Shown: positions 50,838 to 60,809 of the stretch, piece by piece
Layout: every line of letters starts with the position of its first letter
Numbering within the stretch: the first letter of the stretch is position 1
Notes under the pieces: generated by a model
What the model saw: the letters and a program-made list of their open reading frames with translations, nothing else
Databases searched by the model: none
Told to the model about the DNA's origin: nothing
Position numbers and translations under genes: made by a program
Source of the DNA: Salinigranum rubrum
Lineage (GTDB): Archaea > Halobacteriota > Halobacteria > Halobacteriales > Haloferacaceae
Assembly: GCF_002906575.1 (NCBI RefSeq)
Contig: NZ_CP026309.1
Span: 1,860,001-1,924,000 of the forward strand
Length of the DNA stretch: 64,000 nucleotides
Direction of reading: 5' to 3'

Positions 50838-53800
50838 TTACGCGGCCGTCTCGGTCGCTTCGAGTCGGTCGATTCCGATGGTGACGGCGACGCCCTCGAC
50901 GTCCCACTCCTCGACGAGGTCCATCCCTTCGGCCGAGTCGACGAACGTTTCGGTCCGCGTCTCCTCGGCGATGAGGTCGCGGTGGCGGTCGACGAGGTCG
51001 GCGACGCGGTCGTCCGCGACATCCACTGCCGTGTGAATCTCCTCTTCGACGGCCAGGTCGAGGCGCTTTCGCATCTCCTGGATCCGCCGAACGACGTCGC
51101 GGGCGTACCCCTCGGCCTCGATTTCCTCGGTGAGGCTGGTGTCGACGTACACCGTGCCCGACTCGAAGTCGGCTCCCGAGACGTGTTCGGGGGATCCGCG
51201 CGCCACTCGACCATCTCCGCGGTGAGTTCGTACTCGTCGCCGTCGACCATCACCGAGAGGGTGTCGCCGGCGAGTTCGTCGCGGCTGGCACCCTCGACGG
51301 CGTTCATCACCTTCTGGGCGTCGGCACCGAACTCGGGGCCGATGAGACCCATCTGCGGTTCGGCGTACTCGACGAGTTCGTCGAACGTCTCACACACCTC
51401 GATGGTGCGGGCGTTCACCCGTTCGGAGAGGAGGTCAGAGAGCGACTCGACCGCCGCGCGAACCTCCTCGTCCTCGGATTCGACGACGACCCGCGGGACG
51501 GGCCACCGGAGCTTTCGTCCCCCTTGCTGGCGGGCGTTCGCCGCCGCCTCCTCGACTCGCCTGAGGACGGCCATCTCCGCCTCCAGTTCCGGCCGGTGGA
51601 GCGTCTCGTCGACCTCGGGCGCGGCGAGGGCGTGGACGCTCGTCTCGGAGCCGTCGAGTCGCTGGTACATCCGCTCGGTGATGTACGGCGTAAAGGGCGC
51701 GAGGAGCCTGACCACCTCGTCGAGGACGACCGAGAGCGTGGCGTACGCTCCACGTTTGGAATCGGAGTCCTCGTCCTCCCACATGCGCTCGCGGATGGCC
51801 TTCACGTAAAAACGCGAGACGTCCGCGGTGACGAACTCCAACACCGAATTGAGCGCGTCGTGGACGCGGTACTCGGCCCAGGCGTCCTCCACGTCCGCTT
51901 TCACGCTCTGGAGCCGCGAGAGCACCCACTCGTCGACGACGGTGAGTTCGCCGTCAGCGAGGCTCGCTTCGGCGGGGTCGTAGCCGTCGAGTTCCATGTA
52001 CGACAGCGGGAAGCGGAAGACGTTCCAGAAGATGTTGAGCTTCGACTGCATCTCCCCGAGGCCGTCCCACTCGAACGCGAGGTCCTCGCCGTGCTGGTTG
52101 TGCGAGAGCAGGTACGCGCGGAGCGGGTCGCGGCCGAACCGCTCGATGGCCTCCTCGGGTGTGACGATGTTGCCGAGCGACTTCGACATCTTGCGACCCT
52201 CGCTGTCGTTGGCGAAGCCGTGCATCAACACCTGCTCGTACGGAACCTCGCCGACGGCGGCCGTTCCCATCCCTAACTGGGACCAGAACCACCCGCGCGT
52301 CTGGTCGTGGGCCTCGATGATGAGGTCGGCGGGCCAGAGGTCGTCGAACTCTTCGGTCGAGGAGGGGTACCCGAGGGTTCCCCACGTCGCCACCGAGGAG
52401 TCGATCCAGACGTCGAAGACGTCCGGGACGCGCTCGTACGTCGTGCCCTCTTCGGTGATGGTCAGCGGGTCGACCGAGGGGCGGTGGAGGTCGATGTCGT
52501 CGGGGTCGACCTCCTGGTCGACTCGTTTCGCCAGTTCTTCGCGCGTCCCGACGACGAGGATGTCCTCCGTCGAGTACTCCTGGTCCTTCGGGACCCAGAT
52601 GGGGAGGGGAATCCCCCAGTAGCGCTGCCGGGAGACGTTCCAGTCGGGGGCGTCGGCGACGAAGTTCCGGAAGCGGTTGTCGCGGGCCCAGTCGGGGAAC
52701 CACTCCGACGCTTCGATGTTCTCCAGTAACTCCTCTTTGACGTCGGTGACCGTGATGAACCACTGGTCGGTCGCGAGGAAGATGATGTCCGTGTCACACC
52801 GCCAGCACTGGCCGTAGCGGTGGTGGTGCGTCCCCGAGTGGAGGAGGAGCGAGTGAGCGTCGAGGTCCGCGATGATGTCGTCGTTGGCGTCGCGGACGAA
52901 CGTCCCCGCGTACGCCCCGCCGGCGTCGGTGAACGTACCGTTCCCTCGGACGGGCGAGAATATCTCCAAGCCGAGTTCGCGTCCGCGTTCGAAGTCCTCC
53001 TGACCGTGTCCGGGCGCCGAGTGAACCAGTCCAGTTCTGTCGGCCTCGACGTACTCGGCCGTGTACACCTCCCCTGCGCCCTCGAAGGTCGCGTGGTCCG
53101 GCACCTCCTCCGCGAGCGGGTGGTCGTACGCCCAGCCGACCATCTCCTCGCCGGTGAGTTCCTCGACGACTTCGTACTCCTCGTAGCGGCCCTTCTTCAG
53201 CACCTCCTCGACGCAGGGTTCGGCGAGATACAGCACCTCGCTTTCTCCGCCTTTCTCGGCGCGCACTGCTTGATACGTCATCTCCGCGTCCACGGCCACG
53301 AACGTGTTCGCGGGGATGGTCCACGGCGTCGTCGTCCAGATGACGAGGCTACCCTCTCTCCCCTTCAGCGGGAACTTCACGTAGATAGAGGGGGATTCGA
53401 TCTCGTGGTACTCGACCTCGTTGTCGGCGATGGCCGTCTCACACCGGGGGCACTGGTTGATGGCGCGCTTGCCCCGCTCGACGAGGCCGTTCTCGTGGAC
53501 GTTCGAGAACGCCCACCACGCCGCCTCCATGTACTCCGGCGAGATGGTTTTGTACGGGTCCGACCAGTCCATCCACGTCCCGATGGACTGGAAGTCCTCG
53601 TCCATGTTCTCCCGGTTGCGCTCGGCGAAGGACTTGCACTCCTCGATGAACGCCTCCATCCCGTACTCTTCGATGTCCTTCTTCGACTCGAAGCCGAGTT
53701 CCTCCTCGACCTTCACCTCGATGGGCAGGCCGTGCATGTCGTAGCCCGGCCGGTCGGTGACAGCGAAACCCTCCATGCGCTTGCGGCGGATGACGGCGTC

Positions 53801-54004
53801 CTTGAGGGTCTTGTTCCACGCCGTCCCGAGGTGCATCTGCCCGGAGGTGTACGGCGGGCCGTCGACGAAGAAGAAGGCCGGGTCGTCGGCGTGTGCCTCC
53901 TTCGTCGCCTCGTACGCGTCGTTGGCGTCCCAGTACGCCTCGACTCCGCTCTCGACGTCGGCGGGCGTGTACTGGTCGGAGACCTCGTCCGTGTCCATAC
54001 TCAT
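50838..54004 (-). CDS. ileS: Isoleucyl-tRNA synthetase (frame change near the C-terminus)
   Basis: Class I synthetase, about 1055 residues when restored. PYTSGQMHLGTAWNK carries the HIGH-type sequence, WSDPYKTISPEYME and GYDMHGLPIE are typical of archaeal/eukaryal type IleRS, and GRKMSKSLGN is the KMSKS loop near residue 605. The editing domain and anticodon-binding region follow. The frame fails after EMVEWRADPP; one extra C in the run at 51189-51193 gives ADPPEHVSGADFESGTVYVD and restores the C-terminus to 50838. A TTTTGATATACG box lies about 28 bases upstream of ATG 54004. The gene is probably essential, so true inactivation is unlikely. Confidence 0.93.
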
Positions 54005-54058
54005 ACTCGTTCCTACCCGTGGACGTATATCAAAACGGTGGTGTTCTCACGTGGGGGC

Positions 54059-55294
54059 TCAGGCGAGTTCGCGGCGGTCGTCGCGGTCGACACCGTCCGC
54101 GGTATCAGGTCCCTCTCCGTCCGGCGCGCCCGGGCGGTTCGCCGGCGACGACCCACCCCCCGACATCGGCTCTTCGCTCGACGAGGCCCGCCCCGCCGCT
54201 CCGTCGCCGCCGACGGTCGGGTCGTCTCCCACTGACGCCTCACCGGCGTCCTCGCGTGCGTGGCCCCCGAACCCCGCCGCCAACACGGCGTCGATACCTC
54301 CGGTGAACGCCCGGTACTCCGCAGTCGAGGGCGCTCCCACCCCGTCGACTTCCGTCGCCGCTCCGCGACGGTCGTGCGCGAACTTCCGGGCCCGCTTCGA
54401 GCCTTCCCACGCGCCCGCGGCGGCCGCGCCGGTGAAGACGACGCTCTCGACGACGCCGAACAGCGCTCTGCCCGCCCCCTCGAAGTCGCCCGCGCGCCAC
54501 GCCGCGAGTGCGGCGGGAAGGCCGTTTCGGAGCCCCGACGTCGGGTCGATGCCGGAGAGGGTGTAGCCGGCGACGCCCAGCGCCTTCCCCAACACGCCAT
54601 CGCCCGCGGCCCACGCGGCGCCCGCCCCCACAGCGGCGTCGCGGGCGAACTCCAGGGTGACGACGCTCACGACGCCGCGGGTGACGGAACCGACGAACTC
54701 CCGGCCGAACCCCCGTACCGCGTCGGTCAATTTCCCGCCACCGGAACCCGCAGAGCCGACGGCCGCGCCGCCCGCTTCGCGTCCGTCCGCTCCTCTCCCG
54801 TCTCCCGCGCCGTCGCTCTCGCTCCCGCCCTTGCTCGCCCCGGCGACGACTGCCGTGCCGACGAGACAGTGGACGGTCGTCGCGTCGCCCGTGACGACCA
54901 CCCACGCGCGCTTCGGACCGGGCGCTGTGGGGGCGAACGAGACTCGGAGCGTCTCGTCCTCGCCCGTGGCCGTCTCGGTCGCCGTACGCGCACGGAACTG
55001 TCCGGCGTCCGGGCCGCCGACGGTGACGACCGAGTCCGCGTTCGAGCCACCGGCGTTCACGCCGCCCGCGGCCACCGTTTTCGTCCCCGTGCGGCCGACG
55101 ACGACTTCGCCGAAGTCGTGGCGGTGGGTCGTGACGGTCGGGTCCGACCCCCCGTCGGCGAAACCGCACTGAGCGGCCGGTTGGACGGCCGATTCCGCCC
55201 CGGGCGCGGCACTGGACAGGCCGCTGACGAGCAGCGCCGCTACGAGAACGAGTGTCAATGCGCGAACCGCACGGGACGCGACACCACGCGACAC
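54059..55294 (-). CDS. Secreted protein with an ASH/HYDIN-like domain
   Basis: 411 residues. An N-terminal hydrophobic signal (ALTLVLVAALLVSGLSSAA) is followed by a beta-rich domain at about residues 55-145. HDFGEVVVGRTGTKTV and LRVSFAPTAPGPKRAWVVV resemble 'choice-of-anchor'/ASH immunoglobulin-like repeats. The rest is Gly/Ala-rich with possible amphipathic helices and an acidic, disordered C-terminus (GDDPTVGGDGAAG ... DRDDRRELA). Exact function unknown; an extracellular binding role is likely. GTG 55294 lies about 26 bases after a GGTTAAGTCC box. Confidence 0.7.
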   Translation of the reverse strand: MSRGVASRAVRALTLVLVAALLVSGLSSAAPGAESAVQPAAQCGFADGGSDPTVTTHRHDFGEVVVGRTGTKTVAAGGVNAGGSNADSVVTVGGPDAGQFRARTATETATGEDETLRVSFAPTAPGPKRAWVVVTGDATTVHCLVGTAVVAGASKGGSESDGAGDGRGADGREAGGAAVGSAGSGGGKLTDAVRGFGREFVGSVTRGVVSVVTLEFARDAAVGAGAAWAAGDGVLGKALGVAGYTLSGIDPTSGLRNGLPAALAAWRAGDFEGAGRALFGVVESVVFTGAAAAGAWEGSKRARKFAHDRRGAATEVDGVGAPSTAEYRAFTGGIDAVLAAGFGGHAREDAGEASVGDDPTVGGDGAAGRASSSEEPMSGGGSSPANRPGAPDGEGPDTADGVDRDDRRELA

Positions 55295-55341
55295 GCCCTA
55301 TGAAGGCGTGCAGAGGACTTAACCCTGCACCGCAGTCGCCG

Positions 55342-55674
55342 TCAGCCCTCGGCGCCGTCGCCGTCACCGGTCGCCTCGACGACGTCCCAGTGCTGTCGCA
55401 GCCGCGGCGTCAGGAGGTACACGGCCCCGTAGCGGTCCCCGCCTTTGGTCACCGCATCCGCCTCTTTCAGGACCGAGAGGTGGTGTCGGACGGTCTTGTA
55501 GTCGAGGCTCAGGTCGCCGGCGAGGCGGTTCGCGTTCCGCGGCCGTTCGGCGAGCGCGCGGACGATTCGCCGACGGTTGTCTCCACCACGCGCCCCCGCG
55601 AGAGCGGTTCGAAGTCGCTCTCTCGCCTGATCAGGGGTGGCTCGAACGCGGACCGCGTGTGTCGGTTGTGACAT
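55342..55674 (-). CDS. Winged-helix (ArsR-like) transcriptional regulator
   Basis: 110 residues. NRRRIVRALAERPRNANRLAGDLSLDYKT, split over helices, with VRHHLSVLKEADAV as the recognition helix-wing region, is a winged-helix DNA-binding domain of the ArsR/MarR type. No metal-binding cysteines are present. It is seven bases from the stop of the DUF4397 lipoprotein gene upstream on the same strand, so the two form an operon. It may respond to the envelope. Confidence 0.85.
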   Translation of the reverse strand: MSQPTHAVRVRATPDQARERLRTALAGARGGDNRRRIVRALAERPRNANRLAGDLSLDYKTVRHHLSVLKEADAVTKGGDRYGAVYLLTPRLRQHWDVVEATGDGDGAEG

Positions 55675-55681
55675 GGTCAGG

Positions 55682-57148
55682 TCAGTTGTTGGCGACGACG
55701 CCCAGGTCGAAGCTCGCGGACGTGGGCTCGTCGTCGGGCGTGAGGTAGCCCTGGGCGAACGCGGTGTACGCCGTCCCGCCCTCGACGGTCACGTCGAACG
55801 TCGTGACCACGTCGCCGTCGTTCGACTCCGTGTCGCCGCGCACTTCGAGCGTGTACGACCCCGCGGGCACCTCGACCGTCGCGGCGTCGCCGAACGCCGC
55901 CCCGTCGACGAGAACGTCGCCGGAGGACTCGACCGTGACGTCGACCGCGGGCGCGTCCGGCGAGGCGTGGACCAGCGTGATGCGGGACATGTCCGACCCG
56001 GGCGCGGAGGTGCCGTCGGAGAACAGCTGGACCATGAAGCCGTTCTCCGCGTCCGCTTCCAGTTCTCCGAGCGCTGCGGCGGTGTACGCTCCCGGTTCGA
56101 GGTCGAGCGACTGGTCGAACACGACGGTGCTCGAATCGCCCGCGGCCTGAATCGTCACCTGGTACGACCCCGCCGAGAGCGACAGATAGTCGCTGACGGC
56201 TCCGAAGGGGACGTCCTCCAAGACGGCCGAGCCGTCGACGAGAACGTCGACGTTCGGCGCGTCGGGCGAGAGGTGCGCCACGCGCAGCGAGACGTCGCTG
56301 CTCATGCCGCCGTCACCCATTCCCTGGACGATGCCGCCGCCGCCCGCCCCGGCGTCGACCGTCGCGATGGGCTGGAAGGCCGTGTCGGCGGGTTCGTCGT
56401 CCGGCGAGAGGTAGCCGGCGGCGAAGACGGTGTACACCGTCCCCCCGTTGAGTTCGACGTCGAACGACGCCACCGCGTCGCCGTCGTTCGACTCCGTGTC
56501 GCCGCGGACGTTCAGCGTGTACGTCCCCGCGGGGACTTCGGTGTAGCCCGACCCCTGGAAGGAGACGCCGTCGAACAGGGCGTTCCCGCCGGCCGTGATG
56601 TCGACCGCGGGCGCGTCCGGCGAGGCGTGGACGACGCGGACGCGCGCGGTGTCGTCGGCCGGGACCGTGTTCTCGTCCGAGAGGACGAGCGGCTGGAACG
56701 TCTCTTCGGTGAGTTCGCCGACGGCGGCGACCGTGAACGCCCCCTCCGTGACGTCGAGGTCGCCCTCGAACGCGACGGTCGAGGGGTCGCCCGCCGCGGT
56801 GATGGTTACCGTCCGGGTGCCGACGGGTACGTCGAGATAGCTACTGACGGCACCGAACGCGACGTCCTCTAGGACGACGGAGCCGTCCACGGAGACGTCG
56901 ACGTTCGGCGCGTCGGGCGAGAGGTGCGCCACGCGGAGCATCGCCGTCGCCGACTCCTCCGTCGCGGTTTCCGTCTCGGCCTCGGTGTCCATCTCGGTCG
57001 CCGTCGACATCGGTGTCCCGGTCGCCGTCGACTCCCCGCCCGCTGAGCCTCCGGAACCACTCTGATTCGACGAGCATCCCGCGAGCCCGCCGACGACTGC
57101 AACTCCCCCGAGCGTGCGAAGCACGTCTCTGCGTGACTTGTCTGTCAT
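55682..57148 (-). CDS. Tat lipoprotein with duplicated DUF4397 domains
   Basis: 488 residues. SRRDVLRTLGG with VGGLAGC is a Tat signal (Arg6-Arg7) and lipobox (Cys25). After a Thr/Glu-rich linker, four related beta-sandwich segments follow in A-B-A'-B' order. The A units begin RVAHLSPDAPNVDV, the B units RVVHASPDAPAVDI or LVHASPDAPAVDV; each B unit ends YLSPDDEP or YLTPDDEP. The gene arose by internal duplication of a pair. A surface-anchored role is probable, ligand unknown. ATG 57148 follows a CTTTATTAC box by about 29 bases. Confidence 0.85.
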   Translation of the reverse strand: MTDKSRRDVLRTLGGVAVVGGLAGCSSNQSGSGGSAGGESTATGTPMSTATEMDTEAETETATEESATAMLRVAHLSPDAPNVDVSVDGSVVLEDVAFGAVSSYLDVPVGTRTVTITAAGDPSTVAFEGDLDVTEGAFTVAAVGELTEETFQPLVLSDENTVPADDTARVRVVHASPDAPAVDITAGGNALFDGVSFQGSGYTEVPAGTYTLNVRGDTESNDGDAVASFDVELNGGTVYTVFAAGYLSPDDEPADTAFQPIATVDAGAGGGGIVQGMGDGGMSSDVSLRVAHLSPDAPNVDVLVDGSAVLEDVPFGAVSDYLSLSAGSYQVTIQAAGDSSTVVFDQSLDLEPGAYTAAALGELEADAENGFMVQLFSDGTSAPGSDMSRITLVHASPDAPAVDVTVESSGDVLVDGAAFGDAATVEVPAGSYTLEVRGDTESNDGDVVTTFDVTVEGGTAYTAFAQGYLTPDDEPTSASFDLGVVANN

Positions 57149-57301
57149 AACCACATCCGCGTCGGAGGATGATGTAATAAAGAGGCTTTTCCCAAATTCC
57201 ACCCACCTCTGACCACCATTGCAGCCCGCTGACGTCACGTGGTTCTCTGTGCACTACAGTCGCTCTTCAAAGAGTGTCCCGAACTCCGAGGTTCGGAGCC
57301 G

Positions 57302-57907
57302 CTACGGTGGATGCCACCGGCGCGTCTCGACCTCCTCGATGAGCGTGCCCATCCCCACCCCGTCGACCTCTTCGTGGACGGCGACGGTCCCCGTCGTGGG
57401 AGTGGTCCCGGCGGTGAAGTAGCCGAGGTAGGTGCTCACGACCCGGTCGGCGTCGGGCACGATGTCGGGGTCGAGGTCCCGCGTCACGAACTCGAACGGG
57501 AACTGTGCTCGACGCCAGCCAGTCCACGCCGGGTCGTCCGGGAAGGTCGGCTCGGCCTGGTGTGGGTTCGCGCGGGGGCTCCGCGACTGCATGAGGAGGG
57601 TAAAGCCCGCGTCGTAGTTCTCGCTGTGGACCTCGTCGTCCCACTCGCGCTGTTCTTCGGCCCCGCGGGCGTCGGTGAAGACGGTCTGGTCGTCGGGCGG
57701 TGCTTCGGGGAACAGCCACGCGCGGAACCGGTCGTCGGAGCCGGCGGTGAGCCCACCGCGGACGAAGCGTGTGCTGGCCGGGTGGACGGTGAGGCGGGCG
57801 TGTTCGTGGCGGATGTCCCCCGAGACGGTGTGACGGACGTCTCCGAGACAGCCGGTAGTCGCGGCGAGACCGAGGGCGGCGCTGGAGAGGAGGGCACGGC
57901 GGCGCAT
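57302..57907 (-). CDS. Small lipoprotein, function unknown
   Basis: 201 residues. MRRRALLSSAALGLAATTGC is a Tat-type signal with lipobox Cys20. The mature part is not recognised; it contains WTGWRRAQFPFEFVTRDLDP and an acidic central part, and is probably a membrane-anchored extracellular beta-rich protein. It is separated by 150 bases from the DUF4397 gene, on the same strand. Confidence 0.7.
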   Translation of the reverse strand: MRRRALLSSAALGLAATTGCLGDVRHTVSGDIRHEHARLTVHPASTRFVRGGLTAGSDDRFRAWLFPEAPPDDQTVFTDARGAEEQREWDDEVHSENYDAGFTLLMQSRSPRANPHQAEPTFPDDPAWTGWRRAQFPFEFVTRDLDPDIVPDADRVVSTYLGYFTAGTTPTTGTVAVHEEVDGVGMGTLIEEVETRRWHPP

Positions 57908-57968
57908 CGACCCGAGGTTCGACGAACCGAGGGAAAACGCTGGCGGTGGACGGCCTCGCGCCGGGCGA

Positions 57969-58229
57969 CTATCCCCGCATCGGCCGCCCGAGCGCGGTGA
58001 CGATGTCGTCGACGAGGTCGTCCGCGGCCTCGTAGGGGAACTGGAGGTATTCGCCGACGGTGAGCGCGAGTTCGAGCGCGGCGAACTCGCGGTCGTCGGC
58101 CACGAACACGTCCCGTCCGTCCACCATAACGGGGAGGAGTTCCACCGGTCGTTGCACGGGGAACGTCGCGGGGTCGAAGGTCTCGAAGAGTTGCGCTCGG
58201 AGGGGGGTTGTCGAGGCTGTGTCGGTCAT
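57969..58229 (-). CDS. MTH865-like small protein
   Basis: 86 residues. The order PVQRPVELLPVMVDGRDVF then FAALELALTVGEYLQFPYEA and LVDDIVTAL resembles the MTH865-like family, small archaeal helical proteins of unknown function. The resemblance is from memory and moderate. No operon partner is evident. Confidence 0.55.
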   Translation of the reverse strand: MTDTASTTPLRAQLFETFDPATFPVQRPVELLPVMVDGRDVFVADDREFAALELALTVGEYLQFPYEAADDLVDDIVTALGRPMRG

Positions 58230-58315
58230 CACCCGTCGGTGCAGCGAACGAGCGGATAAACACGACGCTCGAATTGTCAGGCTCGATATCCGTCTTGCGC
58301 CCGTCAGACGACTCG

Positions 58316-58768
58316 TTACGAGAAGTCGGGGAGGTCGTCGGGCGCCTCGTACTCGGACTCCCAATCGACGTACTCGTCTTTCAGGACGTCGCAGACGACC
58401 TGTCCCAGTTCGGTCAGGCCGGCGTTGATACCCGACACCTGGCCCCACGATGTCAGTTCGGGGTGGAGTTCCCGCTCCTTCCAGTCCTCTGGGAGACCGG
58501 GCGCGTGGTACCCCACCCTGTCCGCGAACGAGTCCCAGAAGAAGTCGAATCGGGAGACCAGATCGAGGTCCTCGGCGATGGCCCACTCGTCTTCCGACAG
58601 ATCAGCGGTGGCGGCCCACTCCTCGAACGCCTCCTCCCACGCGCCCTCGTGGAGGAACCGTTCGAGGTCGTCGCGGTGGTAGTCGTCGCCGCCGACCTCG
58701 GCGTCCTCGTACTCGTTCGGGTCGACCTGTCTGAGCGTCGGTGGCTCCGGCGTGGGTACGTCGAGCAT
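58316..58768 (-). CDS. Hypothetical haloarchaeal protein
   Basis: 150 residues, very acidic and Trp-rich (EEAFEEWAATADLSEDEWAI, FFWDSFADRVGYHA). No domain recognised; no signal peptide or membrane helix. Composition and strong use of C/G-ending codons support a real, cytoplasmic protein. ATG 58768 is preferred over the upstream in-frame start because the upstream residues are basic and atypical. Confidence 0.6.
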   Translation of the reverse strand: MLDVPTPEPPTLRQVDPNEYEDAEVGGDDYHRDDLERFLHEGAWEEAFEEWAATADLSEDEWAIAEDLDLVSRFDFFWDSFADRVGYHAPGLPEDWKERELHPELTSWGQVSGINAGLTELGQVVCDVLKDEYVDWESEYEAPDDLPDFS

Positions 58769-59152
58769 GGCTGGACGTGAGTGGTGGCGGGAGTAAAGGG
58801 TGTCTCTCGTGGGAGAGGACAACGTGGGGATGAGCGATTCACGAACTGTGGATCCCTGTGTGGTCGTGACGAGTGACGTCTACAGCACGAAGGCTCGGAG
58901 CGACTGTTCGCTCCGGTGGCCGCGGCCGGTCTCCGTCCCGGCCGCACCGGTTGGGGGGGCAAGAGGCTGTGGTCCGCCGCGTCCGCGTGTCGTGCGGTCG
59001 TCTCTGTTCTCACCGCACCCGTACCGACGACTCCACTCATCGCGATACCGACGACTCCGCTCGTAGCTCCCGAGGTGGATACTCACTGCACGACCCACCA
59101 GCCGCATCACAACCCAAGGCTCATCGCCGACGACCCCTTCCCCTCGAAGGAG
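58769..59152. other. Intergenic region upstream of the protease gene
   Basis: About 384 bases. Open frames cross it on the plus strand but are basic and unlike host proteins. It contains a perfect 8-bp hairpin at 58896-58915 and an 18-base sequence repeated at 62114-62131. Confidence 0.35.
58896..58921. repeat. Hairpin with an 18-bp sequence repeated near 62.1 kb
   Basis: CGGAGCGA-CTGT-TCGCTCCG forms perfect 8-bp arms. From its loop onward CTGTTCGCTCCGGTGGCC is identical to 62114-62131, in another intergenic region. The two could be copies of a small dispersed element. Confidence 0.4.
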
Positions 59153-60298
59153 ATGGCCTCCGACCCGCCCGGTCCCTCTGCCTCCCGCCGAGAACTGCTC
59201 GCACTCGTCGCCGCCGGGGGCGCGAGCCTCGCGGGCTGCTCGGCACCGAGTCGAACGACCGAGACCACGACGCCCGGGGGGTCCGAGACCGACGCGCCCG
59301 GTACGCCCGCGCCGTCCCCGACCCCCGCGAGCGCCGCCCAGCGCGCACCGGTCGCCGAGGACACCTACACCGCCGTCTACGAGGAGACCATCCCCTCCGT
59401 GGTGCTCGTCCGCGTCTACGGCCCCGGTGGTCCGCTGGGACAGGGCTCGGGCTTCGTTTTTCCCGACGGCTCTCACGTCGTCACGAACCAGCACGTCGTC
59501 GACGGGGGCCGGACCGTTCGCGTGCGGTTTCACGACGGCACCTGGGCCGAAGCCGAACTCAGGGGCACGGACGTCTACAGCGACCTCGCGGTCCTCCGCG
59601 TCGACGCGCCGGAGACGGCTCCGCCGCTCGCGCTCGTCGACGAGGAGCCACCCATCGGGACGCAGGTGGTCGCGCTCGGCGCGCCCTTCAGCCTCGGCGG
59701 GTCGGTGTCGGCGGGGGTCGTAAGCGGCGTCGACCGCTCGCTTCCGAGCCAGAGCGGCTTCAGCATCCCCGACGCCGTCCAGACCGACGCGGCGGTGAAC
59801 CCCGGCAACTCCGGCGGGCCGCTCGTCTCGCTGGGCGGGGAGGTCGTCGCCGTCATCAACTCCGGCCAGGGAGAGAACGTCAACTTCGGCGTCAGCGCGG
59901 CGCTGACCCGGCGGGTGGTCCCCGCGCTGATCGAGCGCGGCGCGTACGAACACGCGTACATGGGCGTCCGCCTGCTCGACGTCGTTCCGTCGGTCGCGCA
60001 GGCGAACGACCTCGACCGGGTTCAGGGCGTCCTCGTCGCGAGCGTGCTCCCCGACGGACCCGCTGCCGGAGTCCTGCAGGGAAGCCAGCGGGAGGCGACC
60101 GCGCTCGGCCAGCGCGTCCCCGTCGGCGGCGACGTGGTCCTCGCGCTCGACGGTCGCCCGACGCCGAGTCAGGGCGCGCTGGCCACTCACCTCGCTATTC
60201 GGACCGAGCCAGGTGACACGCTCGACGTCCGAGTTCTGCGCGATGGGGAAGAGCGGACGGTCTCGTTCGAACTCGGCGCGCGTCCGGCCCCCGAGTAA
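59153..60298 (+). CDS. DegP/HtrA-like trypsin-family serine protease, lipoprotein
   Basis: 381 residues. SRRELLALVAAGGASLAGC is a Tat signal with lipobox Cys29. A Thr/Pro linker leads to the protease domain with the complete triad: His114 in TNQHVVDGG, Asp144 in YSDLAVLRV and Ser220 in NPGNSGGPL. A C-terminal PDZ-like domain (about 280-375; YMGVRLLDVVPSVAQ ... GGDVVLALDGRPTPSQG) follows. It probably performs quality control outside the membrane. ATG 59153 is preceded by GAAGGAG and places the Arg pair correctly. Confidence 0.9.
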   Translation: MASDPPGPSASRRELLALVAAGGASLAGCSAPSRTTETTTPGGSETDAPGTPAPSPTPASAAQRAPVAEDTYTAVYEETIPSVVLVRVYGPGGPLGQGSGFVFPDGSHVVTNQHVVDGGRTVRVRFHDGTWAEAELRGTDVYSDLAVLRVDAPETAPPLALVDEEPPIGTQVVALGAPFSLGGSVSAGVVSGVDRSLPSQSGFSIPDAVQTDAAVNPGNSGGPLVSLGGEVVAVINSGQGENVNFGVSAALTRRVVPALIERGAYEHAYMGVRLLDVVPSVAQANDLDRVQGVLVASVLPDGPAAGVLQGSQREATALGQRVPVGGDVVLALDGRPTPSQGALATHLAIRTEPGDTLDVRVLRDGEERTVSFELGARPAPE

Positions 60299-60784
60299 TC
60301 ACTCCTCCATCCGCTCGATGACGGCCTCCAGTTGTGCCCGCCGTTCGGAACGCGCGTCCTCGCGGAGTTCCGTCTCGGCCTCCGTCGGGCAGTCGAGACG
60401 GGGGACCTGGGTCGGCGTCCCCTCCTCGTCGAGAGCGACGAACGTGAAAAACGAGGTTGTCGTCTTCCGGGTGTCGTCGCTGCGGGGGTTCTCCGCGCGG
60501 ACGTCGACCTTCACGTCGATGCTCGTCCGGCCGACGTCGAACACGTAGCCCTCGATGACGGCCACCTCGCCGAGGTCGATGGGCGAGATGAAGTCGACGT
60601 GGTCCATCGACGCCGTCACCACCTGTCTGTTCGAGAAACGCATCGCTGCGATGGCGCCGCAGATGTCCATCCAGTGGAGGACCGCCCCGCCCAGCGCCCG
60701 ACCGAGGTCGTTCGTGTCGTTCGGGAGGAGGTACTCGGTCATCTCGGTGTGAGACTCCGCCAGCGTCGCGGTCTCGTCGCTCAT
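60299..60784 (-). CDS. Acyl-CoA thioesterase (hotdog fold, YciA/BACH-like)
   Basis: 161 residues. TEYLLPNDTNDLGRALGGAVLHWMD carries the conserved Asn/Asp-Asn and helix of hotdog thioesterases, split at LGGAVLHWMD; HVDFISPIDLGEVAVIEG and TTTSFFTFVALDEEG complete the fold. It hydrolyses acyl-CoA. The stop abuts that of the protease gene (tail to tail). ATG 60784 starts the conserved acidic N-terminus. Confidence 0.88.
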   Translation of the reverse strand: MSDETATLAESHTEMTEYLLPNDTNDLGRALGGAVLHWMDICGAIAAMRFSNRQVVTASMDHVDFISPIDLGEVAVIEGYVFDVGRTSIDVKVDVRAENPRSDDTRKTTTSFFTFVALDEEGTPTQVPRLDCPTEAETELREDARSERRAQLEAVIERMEE

Positions 60785-60809
60785 GGATGGGGCGTTGGGC
60801 GGCCGGTAC

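Noticed and set aside
50838-51206. Separate small gene downstream of ileS
   Set aside because: It continues the IleRS C-terminus once one base is restored at 51189-51193, so it is part of ileS, not an independent gene.
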